Part shown: positions 34,575 through 45,440 of the stretch, piece by piece
How the letters are laid out: each line of letters starts with the position of its first letter
Numbering within the stretch: position 1 is the first letter of the stretch
DNA from: Candidatus Gastranaerophilales bacterium
Lineage (GTDB): Bacteria; Cyanobacteriota; Vampirovibrionia; Gastranaerophilales; Gastranaerophilaceae
Length of the DNA stretch: 64,000 nucleotides
Assembly: GCA_947630045.1 (NCBI GenBank)
Contig: CANRGC010000002.1
Span: 82,691-146,690, forward strand
Direction of reading: 5' to 3'
Notes under the pieces: generated by a model
Told to the model about the DNA's origin: nothing
What the model saw: the letters and a program-made list of their open reading frames with translations, nothing else
The model's database searches: none
Translations under genes and position numbers: made by a program

Positions 34575-34667
34575 AATTTAAATTTTTAGTTTTCGTTAAA
34601 AAAAAGAAAAAATTTGCCTCATATGATATTCTTTTTTGTATGTTTAACAAAAAGGAATTTTTCAAAA

Positions 34668-36008
34668 ATGAAAAATATTACACTGTTTCTTACGGCATTT
34701 TTTGTTTCTTTAGGCGGGCTTTTATCGGGGTTTGACACGGGTGTCATCTCCGGTGCGCTTTTATATATAAATAATGACTGGCACCTTACCGAATTTATGC
34801 AAAGTTTTCTTGTTTCAACCGTTTTAACGGGCGCTGTTTTCGGCGCAATTTTAAACGGCAGACTTGCTGACATTTACGGAAGAAGAAAAATTATTATGTT
34901 AACGTCCGTCATATTTTTTATAGGCTCAATCTGCTGCGCAATTTCTCCAAATGTTCATTTTTTAATGTTATCGAGATTTTTAGTCGGTTTTGCAATCGGA
35001 ATTATAACTTTTTCTTCCCCGCTCTATTTATCTGAAATTTCACCCGAAAAGATAAGAGGAGCGCTTGTTTCAATGTTTCAGCTTGCAATTACGATTGGAA
35101 TTTTGTTTTCTTATCTTTCAAACGCATTTTTTGCCCATTTTTATCCAAGTTGGCGCTTAATGCTTATTGTCGGGATAATTCCTTCAATTGTTCTTTTTTC
35201 GGGAATTTTATTTATGCCGGATACTCCAAGGTGGTATGTTTTAAAGGGAAAAATTGAGGAAGCAAAACATGCGCTGAAAAGGCTTCAAAATGATATTGAT
35301 GTAAATTCGGAGATTAATAAAATTCAATCTCTTTTAAATTCGGAACTGAAAAAAGAAAAGTTTCAATTTAAAAAATGGATGATATTCCCCCTAATTGTCG
35401 GTGTGGGCGGGATGTTTATTCAACAGTGGACCGGAATTAACACAATAATTTATTATGCGCCCGTTATATTAAATCAAGCCGGTTTTGGCACTAACGAGGG
35501 GGCAATTTTTGCAACAATCGGAATAGGAGTTGTCAATTTTTTGATGACCTTTGTTGCAATATTTACAACTGATAAAATAGGAAGAAAACCGCTTTTATAT
35601 ATCGGGCTTTTTGGAATGGGCGTCTGCCTTATATTTCTTGCCTTATCATTTAAATTTGCACCTTTATTCGGGCAAAATGCCAAATTTTTGGCGCTTTTAT
35701 CAAGCATTTTGTATATAGCGTTTTTCGCAATGTCTTTGGGGCCCGTAATGATTTTGCTTGTTTCCGAAATATTTCCTCTAAAAGCAAGGGGTTTTTTGAT
35801 GAGCATTTCGATGATGAGCAATTTTCTTTTTAATTTCACGGTTTCGCTGGCGTTTTTACCGATGTTAAAAATGTTCGGAGAGTTTAAAACCTTTATTTTG
35901 TTTGCACTCCTTTCTTTCCTTAGTATAATTTTTGTAAGATTTGTTATACCCGAAACTAAAGGGGTATCTTTGGAAGAAATAGAAAGAACGGCAATAAAAA
36001 ATGCTTAA
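34668..36008 (+). CDS. Sugar porter of the major facilitator superfamily
   Basis: A 446-residue protein with 12 membrane segments, starting at ATG 34668 with AAGGAA upstream (the frame is open to a TTG at 34614). Family signatures: GRLADIYGRRKIIML after segment 2, PDTPRWYVLKGKIEEAKHAL in the central loop, QQWTGINTIIYYAPVIL in segment 7, and PETKGVSLEEIE at the end. These place it among proton-linked porters for xylose, galactose or arabinose types. The sugar cannot be told. The last 8 bases overlap the DUF475 gene, so both are probably in one unit. Confidence 0.92.
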   Translation: MKNITLFLTAFFVSLGGLLSGFDTGVISGALLYINNDWHLTEFMQSFLVSTVLTGAVFGAILNGRLADIYGRRKIIMLTSVIFFIGSICCAISPNVHFLMLSRFLVGFAIGIITFSSPLYLSEISPEKIRGALVSMFQLAITIGILFSYLSNAFFAHFYPSWRLMLIVGIIPSIVLFSGILFMPDTPRWYVLKGKIEEAKHALKRLQNDIDVNSEINKIQSLLNSELKKEKFQFKKWMIFPLIVGVGGMFIQQWTGINTIIYYAPVILNQAGFGTNEGAIFATIGIGVVNFLMTFVAIFTTDKIGRKPLLYIGLFGMGVCLIFLALSFKFAPLFGQNAKFLALLSSILYIAFFAMSLGPVMILLVSEIFPLKARGFLMSISMMSNFLFNFTVSLAFLPMLKMFGEFKTFILFALLSFLSIIFVRFVIPETKGVSLEEIERTAIKNA

Positions 36009-37056
36009 AATATTTAGAAGTTCAATAATTTTCGCAATATTGGGAATAATTGCAGCATGGTTTTGGGCGGGGCATATTAACCCCGGAAGCGAGCTTAAAA
36101 CCCTTTTTGTTGTTTTCTTTTTAAGCGTTTTGGAAGTTACTCTGTCTTTTGATAATGCGGTTGTAAACGCTGTTGTTCTTGATAAAATGACCCCAAAATG
36201 GCAAAGAAGATTTTTAACTTGGGGCATTCTTGTTGCGGTTTTCGGAATAAGATTTTTGCTTCCTGTAATTATAGTTTCCGCCTTTTCTAAACTTTCCGTA
36301 TTAAAAACGGTTCAAATGGCGATAAACGACGTTACTCAGTATACTCACTATCTTGAGCTGGCTCATGCGCCTTTAGTCAGCTTTGGCGGAAGTTTTCTTT
36401 TAATGGTGGGGCTTTCATATTTTATGGGGCAAGAAAACCCTGTTAAGTGGATAAAACCTGTGGAAAATATTTTGGCAAAATTTAAGTTCAGGTTTTCTTC
36501 ATTTATTTTTTCTTTGCTTGCTATTTTTATTCTCTGTTTTATAATTCCTTCGCCTGAAAGAGTGTCGATTGTTTCTTCATGCATTGCGGGGGTTATCTCT
36601 TATGAAGTAATCCATGGAATTTCGCATTTTATGGAAGAAAGTCAAAAGAAAAAACTTCAAAGCGGCATGAAAACCGGCGGAATTATGATGTTTATTTATA
36701 TTGAAATTTTAGACGCTTCTTTTAGTTTAGACGGTGTTTTATCAAGTTTTGCCATAAGTAAAGACATTATAATAATTACAATCGGGCTTGCAATCGGGGC
36801 AATGTTTGTAAGAAGTTTGACTTTATTTCTCGTTGAAAAAAAGACCCTCACAAGATATGTCTATCTTGTTTCAGGCGCCCATTTTGCAATTATTTCGCTT
36901 GCAATAATTATGTTTATTTCAATTTTTACGGAAGTAAGCGAAATTATAACGGGTTCACTCGGGCTTATATTTGTGGGCGGGGCGTTTATATCTTCTCTGA
37001 TTGAAAATAAGAAAAACCCGAATTTAGCCACTCAAAGTTTGGAAGAATTAGAATGA
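36001..37056 (+). CDS. TerC/DUF475-type integral membrane protein
   Basis: A 351-residue protein with about nine membrane segments. LEVTLSFDNAVVNAVVLDKM and EILDASFSLDGVLSSFAIS are the paired S-x-D-N/G repeats of the TerC superfamily, with acidic residues in the membrane that may bind metal ions. TerC proteins are linked to Mn2+ export and, in tellurite clusters, stress response. No ter genes are nearby. It overlaps the sugar-porter gene by 8 bases and the convergent pcrA gene by 9. Confidence 0.85.
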   Translation: MLKIFRSSIIFAILGIIAAWFWAGHINPGSELKTLFVVFFLSVLEVTLSFDNAVVNAVVLDKMTPKWQRRFLTWGILVAVFGIRFLLPVIIVSAFSKLSVLKTVQMAINDVTQYTHYLELAHAPLVSFGGSFLLMVGLSYFMGQENPVKWIKPVENILAKFKFRFSSFIFSLLAIFILCFIIPSPERVSIVSSCIAGVISYEVIHGISHFMEESQKKKLQSGMKTGGIMMFIYIEILDASFSLDGVLSSFAISKDIIIITIGLAIGAMFVRSLTLFLVEKKTLTRYVYLVSGAHFAIISLAIIMFISIFTEVSEIITGSLGLIFVGGAFISSLIENKKNPNLATQSLEELE

Positions 37057-39657
37057 TTTTAAATTAGACGTTTTGTTGTCTAATTCTTTAAGCCCGTGTT
37101 TTGTAAACTCTACGCTATATATAATTTCACCGTTTTCAATTTTTGAATTTTTTATAAAACCTATTCCGAAAGTAGAGTGAAAAACCCTTGCTCCGACGGG
37201 AAAGCCTTGTTTTTTAAGAACATCAAACTTGCTAACCGCCTTTTCTTTACATTTGTTAATTAATTCTGAAACGTTAATTTCGGGCGTTTTAATTTCTTTT
37301 TTGACAGATATTTTCTCAAGCTCTTTAGAGGGGGTTGAATATTTTTCTTTCATTTTATTAAAATCGGGCAAATTAACATTTTCAGCCTGAGGCTCTTTTT
37401 GCGCCAAATTTGCAACTGTCGGTTTTTTCTTAACAACAACGGTTGTTTTTTTCTTTGCGTCTTTTATGCTTGAAGCCAAATTGTTTGGCTTGTCTTCAGC
37501 CTTTTTAATAAAAATTGATTCAACCGATTTTGAAATTGAAGTTTCCCTTTTTGCGCTCACGGCGTTTTTAAAGCTTGAACTTCTGTATTTTGAATAATTG
37601 TCTTCGCTTCCGTATGTTTTTTCATTCCAATTTTTTGAACCTGTTTGGTCAAAATCGTCTTCATCAATTAAATTGAGCGGAATTTCTTCAATAAATCTGC
37701 TTTTTGGAAAATATTTAATATCTCCCCAAACCCTTCTTCTTTTGGCGCAAGTTAAGAATAAACGCTCTTTTGCACGTGTAATTCCGACGTACATAAGCCT
37801 TCTTTCTTCTTCAAGCTCTGATTTACTTTCATAGACATTATTTACCGCTTTTGAAGCCGGAAACAATCCTTCTTCAAGCCCCGTTAAGAAAACAACCGGA
37901 AATTCAAGCCCCTTTGCGGCATGAAGGGTCATTAAAGTGACCGAGGGTTCTTCCTCTTTAACTTCGTCTATGTCTGAAATTAAGGCAACCTGAGATAAGA
38001 AGTTTCCCAAAATTCCGAGGTCTTCTTCTTCGTCCGCCTCAAATTCGTCCGCTTCAAACTCTTTAATTACGTTAATTAATTCCTGCAAGTTTTCAATTCT
38101 TGACTGGTTTTCAATCGTGTCTTCTTCCCTTAATTCTCTTAAATAGCCTGTTTCTTCAAGCAAAATTTGAGTAAACTCAGACAACTCAAGGTTTTTTTGT
38201 CTTTCAATAAGAGAATTTATTAAATTTGCAAAACTTGATAAAACACCTTTATGTCTGGGTGAAAAGTCTTGATATTCGTCAATGTTTTCAATAATTTCAA
38301 AAACGGAAACCTCTTTTTCATCCGCAAGAGAAAACAACTTTTTTAAAGTGGTGTCGCCAATTCCTCTTTTGGGGGAGTTTATAACCCTTCTTAAACTTTG
38401 ATTGTCGTTTTTGTTATAAATTAATTTTAAATAAGCGATAGCATCTTTGATTTCTTTTCTTTCATAAAATCTTAAACCGCCCACAATTTTATAGGGAATG
38501 TTGTTTGCAATTAAAGCTTCTTCAATTCCCCTTGATTGAGCGTTTGTCCTGTATAAAACAGAGATTTCTTCGGGCTTATGGCTTGATGTTAACTCTTTAA
38601 TTTTTTTTGCAACGTAAGAGCTTTCGTCATAATCTGCCTCGGCTTCATATAAAACTATTTTTTCTCCGTCTCCTTTTGTGGAATACAGATTTTTTTCAAG
38701 CCTTTCTTCGTTATTTTTAATAACTTCATTTGCAGCGTTTAAAATCGTGCTTGTGGAGCGGTAATTTTGTTCAAGTTTTATGAGTTTTGTTCCTCTGTAA
38801 TCTTTTTGAAAATTTAAAATAATCTTATAGTCCGCCCCTCTCCAGCTGTATATTGATTGGTCAACATCGCCAACGGCGCAAAGAGAACAGTCTTTTTTAA
38901 GGGCTTTTTCATCATCATATAAAAGTTTGATAAATTCGTACTGGGTTTTGTTTGTGTCTTGAAATTCATCAACCAGAATATGTTTAAAGCGTTTTGAATA
39001 TTTTTCTTTAACGCTTTCATTTTGTGCCATTAACTTAACGGAGAGCATGAGCATGTCGTCAAAATCAAGGGCATTATTTAAATAAAGTTGTTTTTCATAT
39101 TCGAGAAAAATCTCAGAAATTTTTTCCGATTTATAATCTCTTGCGCTTGTTGCAAAGGCATAGGCGTCTTGCATTTTGTTTTTAGCGTTAGAAATAATTG
39201 ATTTTATCATTTTTGGTTCATAAATTTTTTCATCCAAATTCATTTTTTTAACGGTGTTTTTAATAATTGTTTTTGTGTCAGTATCGTCATAAATGACAAA
39301 ATTTCTGTCATAGCTTCGATTTTCTTTTGATTTATAAAGGTCTATATCCCGCCTTAAAATTTTTCCCGAAACAGAATGGAATGTTCCAACCCACATTTTT
39401 TGGACGACTTTTTCGCCCAAATATAATGACAGTCTTTGTTTCATTTCTTTTGCGGCTTTATTTGTAAAAGTTACCGCTAAAATTTCAAAAGGGTCAACCC
39501 CTTCTTCCATAACAAGATTTGCTATTCTTGAAGTCAAAACTTTAGTCTTGCCTGAGCCTGCGCCCGCAAGAACCAATATAGCTCCCGATTTTTCTTCAAC
39601 GGCTTCTTTTTGTTTTTCATTCAAGCCGCAAAGAAAGCTTGCTTCCTCTTTTTCCAA
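37048..39657 (-). CDS. pcrA: UvrD/PcrA-type DNA helicase
   Basis: A superfamily 1A 3'-5' helicase of 869 residues. Motifs seen: NEKQKEAV (Q motif), LAGAGSGKT (Walker A), VDEFQDTNKTQYEF (Walker B), GDVDQSIYSWRGADY, LEQNYRSTSTIL, LMTLHAAKGLEFPVVFLTGL, and ERRLMYVGITRAKERL. The C-terminal GARVFHSTFGIGFIKNSKIE is the Tudor-like domain by which PcrA/UvrD bind RNA polymerase. An inserted linker of about 170 residues precedes it and is lysine-rich. It works in repair and transcription-conflict clearance. Convergent with DUF475, 9-base overlap. Confidence 0.94.
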   Translation of the reverse strand: MEKEEASFLCGLNEKQKEAVEEKSGAILVLAGAGSGKTKVLTSRIANLVMEEGVDPFEILAVTFTNKAAKEMKQRLSLYLGEKVVQKMWVGTFHSVSGKILRRDIDLYKSKENRSYDRNFVIYDDTDTKTIIKNTVKKMNLDEKIYEPKMIKSIISNAKNKMQDAYAFATSARDYKSEKISEIFLEYEKQLYLNNALDFDDMLMLSVKLMAQNESVKEKYSKRFKHILVDEFQDTNKTQYEFIKLLYDDEKALKKDCSLCAVGDVDQSIYSWRGADYKIILNFQKDYRGTKLIKLEQNYRSTSTILNAANEVIKNNEERLEKNLYSTKGDGEKIVLYEAEADYDESSYVAKKIKELTSSHKPEEISVLYRTNAQSRGIEEALIANNIPYKIVGGLRFYERKEIKDAIAYLKLIYNKNDNQSLRRVINSPKRGIGDTTLKKLFSLADEKEVSVFEIIENIDEYQDFSPRHKGVLSSFANLINSLIERQKNLELSEFTQILLEETGYLRELREEDTIENQSRIENLQELINVIKEFEADEFEADEEEDLGILGNFLSQVALISDIDEVKEEEPSVTLMTLHAAKGLEFPVVFLTGLEEGLFPASKAVNNVYESKSELEEERRLMYVGITRAKERLFLTCAKRRRVWGDIKYFPKSRFIEEIPLNLIDEDDFDQTGSKNWNEKTYGSEDNYSKYRSSSFKNAVSAKRETSISKSVESIFIKKAEDKPNNLASSIKDAKKKTTVVVKKKPTVANLAQKEPQAENVNLPDFNKMKEKYSTPSKELEKISVKKEIKTPEINVSELINKCKEKAVSKFDVLKKQGFPVGARVFHSTFGIGFIKNSKIENGEIIYSVEFTKHGLKELDNKTSNLKSF

Positions 39658-39746
39658 TTAAATTCCCCTTTAAAAAAATAAAAAAATTGAAAAATATGAA
39701 AAATATGCTATCATTATAATACAAAAATGGTTTTTAAGGAAAATTG

Positions 39747-40304
39747 ATGACTGAAAATTCTAACGAAAATCAACCGTCCATAATGGTTCCGCTTGATGAT
39801 TTAGACAAAGTTGAAGACATTGATAAGGTTGATACTCTCGTACAGGAGCTGGCGACAATTCGTCAATCCGCAAAAAAAATAGCGATAATCGGCTCAAGAA
39901 ATTTGGCGATTACCCACCAACAAATTATTGAAACACTCACAACTTCTCTTGTTACGCAAGGGAATACAATTATAACATCCGGCGGTTCTTCGGGTACTAA
40001 TGCCGCTGCCATAAGAGGCGCTATGAAGGCTAACCCGAACAACTTGAAAGTCATTCTGCCTCAAACAATCGGTCAGCAGCCCTCTGATGTTCAAGACCAA
40101 TTAATCGGTGTTCCGAACATTGTTGAACATCCTGACAGAGCGATGATGACACTGACAGACGCTTCAAGGATATGCAACCGTGAAATTATAACCGAATGTC
40201 AACAGTTGATTTGTTTCCTTTCTCATACGTCAGGAACTTTACATAAGGCTGTTGAGTTTGCGGAAGATTCTCATAAAGTTGTGACGGTATTTTATCTCGA
40301 TTAA
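39747..40304 (+). CDS. SLOG-domain (DprA/Smf-like) protein
   Basis: A 185-residue Rossmann-fold protein. KKIAIIGSRNLAITHQQIIE followed by NTIITSGGSSGTNAAAIRGA fits the nucleotide-binding core of the DprA/LOG superfamily (GSR and the G-G-S-G loop). It lacks the long DprA C-terminal domain. Start is ATG 39747 with AAGGA upstream; the TTG at 39744 is in frame but redundant. A role in DNA uptake recombination or in ligand sensing is possible. It stands alone with its own terminator. Confidence 0.7.
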   Translation: MTENSNENQPSIMVPLDDLDKVEDIDKVDTLVQELATIRQSAKKIAIIGSRNLAITHQQIIETLTTSLVTQGNTIITSGGSSGTNAAAIRGAMKANPNNLKVILPQTIGQQPSDVQDQLIGVPNIVEHPDRAMMTLTDASRICNREIITECQQLICFLSHTSGTLHKAVEFAEDSHKVVTVFYLD

Positions 40305-40320
40305 TCCGATAAATTTATAT

Positions 40321-40353
40321 AAAAACGCTTCTTTTTAAAAGAGGCGTTTTTTT
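40321..40353 (+). terminator. Terminator after the SLOG gene
   Basis: A long A/T-framed stem AAAAACGCTTCTTT pairing with AAAGAGGCGTTTTT (one G-U), tight loop, T-run. Confidence 0.88.
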
Positions 40354-40407
40354 AGTGTCTTTTCCTTTTTTATTTATTTTTTTTGTGATAATATTAACTT
40401 AGTATAA

Positions 40408-41838
<1,431 letters not shown>

Positions 41839-41841
41839 ATT

Positions 41842-42246
41842 ATGGCAAATATAAAGTTAAAAATAATAACTCAGCAAAAAATTGTGTATGAAGGCGAAAC
41901 AAAAGGCTTTTATACAGAAGCTCAAGACGGCAGGATAGGAATTTTGCCAAATCACCTGCCCATTACTTCCGTTCTTGAAATCGGGGTTACCAAAATTTTG
42001 ACTGAAAAAGAGCCTGTTTATGTTACGACAATGGGCGGAATTATGCACTTCAAGAATAACGAAGCCGTTATTTTAACTGATTTGGCTGAGCTTGGAGATG
42101 ATATTGACGAAGTCAGAGCAAAAGAAGAATATGAAAGAGCAAAAGCCAGAATTGAGGCGGAAAAAGATAAACTTGCGGTTATAAAGGCTCAAATTTCTCT
42201 TAAAAAAGCAATAGCAAGAATTTCAGCCAAAAGAAACTATATGTAA
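41842..42246 (+). CDS. atpC: ATP synthase F1 subunit epsilon
   Basis: A 134-residue regulatory subunit. The N-terminal beta-sandwich has GRIGILPNHLPITSVLEIGV, and the C-terminal helical hairpin (ARIEAEKDKLAVIKAQISLK) can block rotation. It starts 3 bases after atpD, and the two are surely co-transcribed. Confidence 0.96.
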   Translation: MANIKLKIITQQKIVYEGETKGFYTEAQDGRIGILPNHLPITSVLEIGVTKILTEKEPVYVTTMGGIMHFKNNEAVILTDLAELGDDIDEVRAKEEYERAKARIEAEKDKLAVIKAQISLKKAIARISAKRNYM

Positions 42247-42376
42247 ATTTAAATAAGCCAAATGTCTTTTATTTAAGCTATTTAAAATAAAACAACCTTA
42301 AATAATAATGAATATATTCTTTAATTTAAATGAAATTTAGTGTATAATACGTTTTAATTGAAAGAGAGGTATATTT

Positions 42377-42520
42377 ATGGAAAAATACGTTTGCACGGCT
42401 TGCATGTGGGTTTATGACCCGAGTGAAAATGATAACATCCCGTTTGAAGATTTGCCGGATGATTATGTATGCCCTGTTTGCGGGGTTGGAAAAGAAATGT
42501 TTGAAAAACAGGAAGACTAG
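42377..42520 (+). CDS. Rubredoxin
   Basis: A 47-residue electron-transfer protein, [20 protein letters not shown] then [20 protein letters not shown]. Two C-x-x-C pairs (C6/C9 and C37/C40) bind one iron. AGAGAGG lies 7 bases before the ATG. The rubrerythrin gene follows after 18 bases, so rubredoxin is its likely electron donor. Confidence 0.95.
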   Translation: MEKYVCTACMWVYDPSENDNIPFEDLPDDYVCPVCGVGKEMFEKQED

Positions 42521-42538
42521 TTTAAAAAGGAGTATGAT

Positions 42539-43078
42539 ATGAAATTTGTATGTACAGTATGCGGTTATGTCCATGAAGGCGACGAAGCTCCGGCTCAATG
42601 TCCTTTGTGTAAAGCAACAACTTTTAAAAAAATTGAAGAAGGCGCAGATAAAACTTATGCATGTGAACATGTAGTTGCAACAACAGAAGGAATTGACCCC
42701 GTTGTTGTTGAAGGTTTAAAACAAAACTTTAACGGAGAGTGCATGGAAGTTGGCATGTATCTTGCAATGGGAAGACAGGCTGAACGTGAAGGATATCCTG
42801 AAGTTGCGGAAGCATTCAAAAGATATGCATATGAAGAAGCTGAACATGCCGCTAAATTTGCGGAACTTTTGGGCGAAGTTTTAACATCTTCAACAAAGAA
42901 AAACTTAGAATTGAGAGCTGAAGCTGAACATGGCGCATGCCAAGGTAAATTGGACATCGCAAAAAGGGCTAAAGAGCTTGGATATGACGCAATTCATGAC
43001 ACCGTTCATGAAATGGCAAAAGATGAAGCACGCCACGGAAAAGGCTTTGACGGTCTTTTAAAAAGATATTTTAACTGA
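42539..43078 (+). CDS. Rubrerythrin with N-terminal rubredoxin domain (reverse type)
   Basis: A 179-residue peroxidase that removes H2O2 in anaerobes. Rubredoxin-like iron site comes first (CTVCGY...CPLCK, residues 5-24) and the di-iron four-helix domain second: [45 protein letters not shown]. This order is opposite to classical rubrerythrin and defines the reverse type (NADH peroxidase of clostridia). Paired with the rubredoxin gene just upstream. Confidence 0.93.
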   Translation: MKFVCTVCGYVHEGDEAPAQCPLCKATTFKKIEEGADKTYACEHVVATTEGIDPVVVEGLKQNFNGECMEVGMYLAMGRQAEREGYPEVAEAFKRYAYEEAEHAAKFAELLGEVLTSSTKKNLELRAEAEHGACQGKLDIAKRAKELGYDAIHDTVHEMAKDEARHGKGFDGLLKRYFN

Positions 43079-43092
43079 TATCAATAACAAAT

Positions 43093-43130
43093 AAATAAAA
43101 ACACCCTTAAATTTAAGGGTGTTTTTATTT
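43093..43130. terminator. Bidirectional terminator between rubrerythrin and a minus-strand gene
   Basis: A 38-base perfect palindrome (19-base arms, centre between 43111 and 43112) with A/T-rich ends, so it can end transcription from either side. Confidence 0.9.
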
Positions 43131-43155
43131 AAAAAAGCGTTTAAATTTAAAGCGC

Positions 43156-43479
43156 TTAATCTTTTAATCCTAACTCATCTTCTATGTTATCGAATGCTTC
43201 AAGCTGTTTTTTCTTTAAGTTGTGTACAACAGCATCTACAAGCAAATTGTAAGATTTTGATTTTTCTATATCCGGCCCGAATTCTTTTTTAAGGCTTTCT
43301 TTGACCATATTTTCAAGCTTGATATTGTCATATTCAATGCTTTCTTTTTTCTCGGGAATGACATAGTCTATATATTCAGAATTAATTTTATAATCCTGAA
43401 TTTCTTTAAACACCTTACCTTTAATTGAAGGAGTTATATTTTTCAAAGATTTAACGAATTTTGAATTTTTGAAATCCAT
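43156..43479 (-). CDS. Small charged protein, unknown
   Basis: A 107-residue soluble protein, rich in Lys and Glu. ATG 43479 has AAGGGCGG six bases upstream, better than the GTG at 43515. Two helical halves are likely: a basic N-terminus (FKNSKFVKSLKN) and a C-terminal MVKESLKKEFGPDIEKSKSY. No domain recognised. It faces the bidirectional terminator and is transcribed from the gap at 43480-43739, which otherwise shows only AT-rich sequence. Confidence 0.55.
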   Translation of the reverse strand: MDFKNSKFVKSLKNITPSIKGKVFKEIQDYKINSEYIDYVIPEKKESIEYDNIKLENMVKESLKKEFGPDIEKSKSYNLLVDAVVHNLKKKQLEAFDNIEDELGLKD

Positions 43480-43739
43480 AAAAACCGCCCTTATTAATGT
43501 GTGGTAAACCTTCACTTAGTATAAGTATCATGAAAATAAAAAGTGCCTTTTTTAATAAAGTTTGTTAATAAAACTTTACGTTAGTGAAATTATACCATAT
43601 TTTGTCCAAAAAAAGAACAAAATCACTAACTGTCCCGTCCGAATATGGTATGTAAAATTATTTTACAAATTTCAAAAAACATTAAAGAAATCATGCCAAA
43701 AAACCGAAATTTATTATATACAAAAACAAGGGACCAAAA

Positions 43740-43994
43740 ATGTTAAATCAGCTCAAATCTTTCGGACTGAATATTATTCCTGAAAACAAGGAAAAAATGG
43801 AACAAGCCGCAGAAAGCGTAGAAACGGCGATAAACGGTCTGTGGGAGCCGATTTTAACTTATCTTAAAGACAATGACAATGTTTTTTCAGGCGAAGTTCT
43901 TGATGAAATTGATAACATTAACTATCAGACCATGCGCCTCAGTATGACAATGAATTCAGCAACCGAGAAAAGAAGAATTAACTACGACAGCTAA
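43740..43994 (+). CDS. Small helical protein, unknown
   Basis: An 84-residue protein with AAGGGA before the ATG. Helical and acidic (KEKMEQAAESVETAINGLWE; EVLDEIDNINYQTMRLSM). A terminator follows directly, so it is a separate unit. No family recognised. Confidence 0.6.
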   Translation: MLNQLKSFGLNIIPENKEKMEQAAESVETAINGLWEPILTYLKDNDNVFSGEVLDEIDNINYQTMRLSMTMNSATEKRRINYDS

Positions 43995-44010
43995 CGCTTA
44001 AAAATTTGCG

Positions 44011-44042
44011 AAAATCAGCCTTTAAGTAAGGCTGATTTTTTG
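44011..44042 (+). terminator. Terminator after the 84-residue gene
   Basis: A 10-base stem AAAATCAGCC/GGCTGATTTT, 9-base loop, then T-run. Confidence 0.88.
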
Positions 44043-44098
44043 GTTTTTTCATTGTAAAATAATCCTTGAACTTGACCAATAAATATAGGAGTTATTTT

Positions 44099-45295
44099 AT
44101 GAAAAAATCAATTAAAGATTTAGGCGACATCAAAGGGAAAAAGGCTCTTGTCAGAGTTGATATTAATGTTCCCTTGGATGAAAACAAAAACGTTACCGAC
44201 GATACAAGAATTCAGGCAATTTTACCGACATTAAATTTCTTAAAAGAAAAAGGCGCAAAAATTGTTTTAATGGCTCACTTAGGCAGACCAAAAGGAGAAA
44301 AGAACCCTGAATTTACACTCGCACCCGTTGCTAAATATATGTCAAAACTTTTGGGTGAAGAAGTTATGTTTATTCCGGATGTTGATGTTGCGGAAAAAAT
44401 GCTTGCCGATTTAAAAGACGGTCAAGTGGCACTTTTAGAAAACATCAGATATTATAAAGAAGAAGAAGCAAAAGATGATGATATGACTTTTGCAAATAAA
44501 TTGGCAAAACTCGGTGATTTTTATGTAAATGACGCTTTTGGCGCAGCTCACAGAAACCATACATCAACCGCAAAACTTGCTAAAGTTTTAAAACCGGCTG
44601 TTTCAGGTTTATTAATGGAAAAAGAAATCAGATGTTTATCGGAAGCTCTCGATAATCCGACCCGTCCTTTCACGGCTGTTGTCGGCGGGGCTAAAGTTTC
44701 ATCCAAAATCGGTGTTTTGGAAAACTTGCTTGATAAAGTTGATAATATGATAATAGGCGGCGGCATGGCTTACACTTTTGTTAAAGCTAACGGCGGAAAA
44801 ATCGGTAATTCAATCTGTGAAGATGACCAAATGGACGTTGCAAGAGCAATTGAAAAGAAAGCTCAAGAAAAAGGCGTTAAACTCGTTATGGCTACAGATG
44901 TTCTTGTTACAAACGATTTTTCGGGCAACGGCGAAAATAAATTTGTTAAGATTAACGAAATTCCTGACGGTTATGAAGGAGTTGACGCAGGCATGGACTC
45001 CAGAAAAGCATTTGCCGATGTATTAAAATCATCAAAAACAATATTGATGAATGGTCCTGTAGGCGCTTTTGAAAACCCGAAATTCGCTGAAGGCACAAAA
45101 GCAGTACTTCAAGCAATTGTTGAAGCAACCAAAAACGGTGCAACTTCAGTTATAGGCGGCGGCGACAGTGTATCTGCGGCTAAAAAATTCTGCAAAGCTG
45201 AAGACTTTACCCACGTTTCAACAGGCGGCGGAGCTTCTTTAGAATTTATTGAAGGTAAAATTCTCCCCGGTGTTGCGGCGCTTGATGACAAATAA
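44099..45295 (+). CDS. pgk: Phosphoglycerate kinase
   Basis: A glycolytic enzyme making ATP from 1,3-bisphosphoglycerate. I start at ATG 44099 (398 residues) with TAGGAG upstream; the frame extends to TTG 44066 but those residues are not conserved. [40 protein letters not shown], and C-terminal [14 protein letters not shown] and [15 protein letters not shown] are all typical. Single gene with its own terminator. Confidence 0.97.
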   Translation: MKKSIKDLGDIKGKKALVRVDINVPLDENKNVTDDTRIQAILPTLNFLKEKGAKIVLMAHLGRPKGEKNPEFTLAPVAKYMSKLLGEEVMFIPDVDVAEKMLADLKDGQVALLENIRYYKEEEAKDDDMTFANKLAKLGDFYVNDAFGAAHRNHTSTAKLAKVLKPAVSGLLMEKEIRCLSEALDNPTRPFTAVVGGAKVSSKIGVLENLLDKVDNMIIGGGMAYTFVKANGGKIGNSICEDDQMDVARAIEKKAQEKGVKLVMATDVLVTNDFSGNGENKFVKINEIPDGYEGVDAGMDSRKAFADVLKSSKTILMNGPVGAFENPKFAEGTKAVLQAIVEATKNGATSVIGGGDSVSAAKKFCKAEDFTHVSTGGGASLEFIEGKILPGVAALDDK

Positions 45296-45313
45296 AAATT
45301 AAAAAACTTAAAA

Positions 45314-45342
45314 AACCCCCGTCAATTTTAGAGGCGGGGGTT
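45314..45342 (+). terminator. Terminator after pgk
   Basis: A 10-base GC-rich stem AACCCCCGTC/GGCGGGGGTT with a 9-base loop; the T-run after it is short. Confidence 0.85.
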
Positions 45343-45440
45343 CTATTTTGCTTTTTTAAAATTTAAAGAAAATTTACAAAAGCATAAAGAATTATTTTTA
45401 TCTGACGATATATTAAATGGAACAAAAAGGAAGGTTTTAC

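Noticed and set aside
43562..43783. A 73-residue plus-strand frame before the 84-residue gene
   Set aside because: It is AT-rich, overlaps the start of the next gene and has no ribosome-binding site; the translation looks random.
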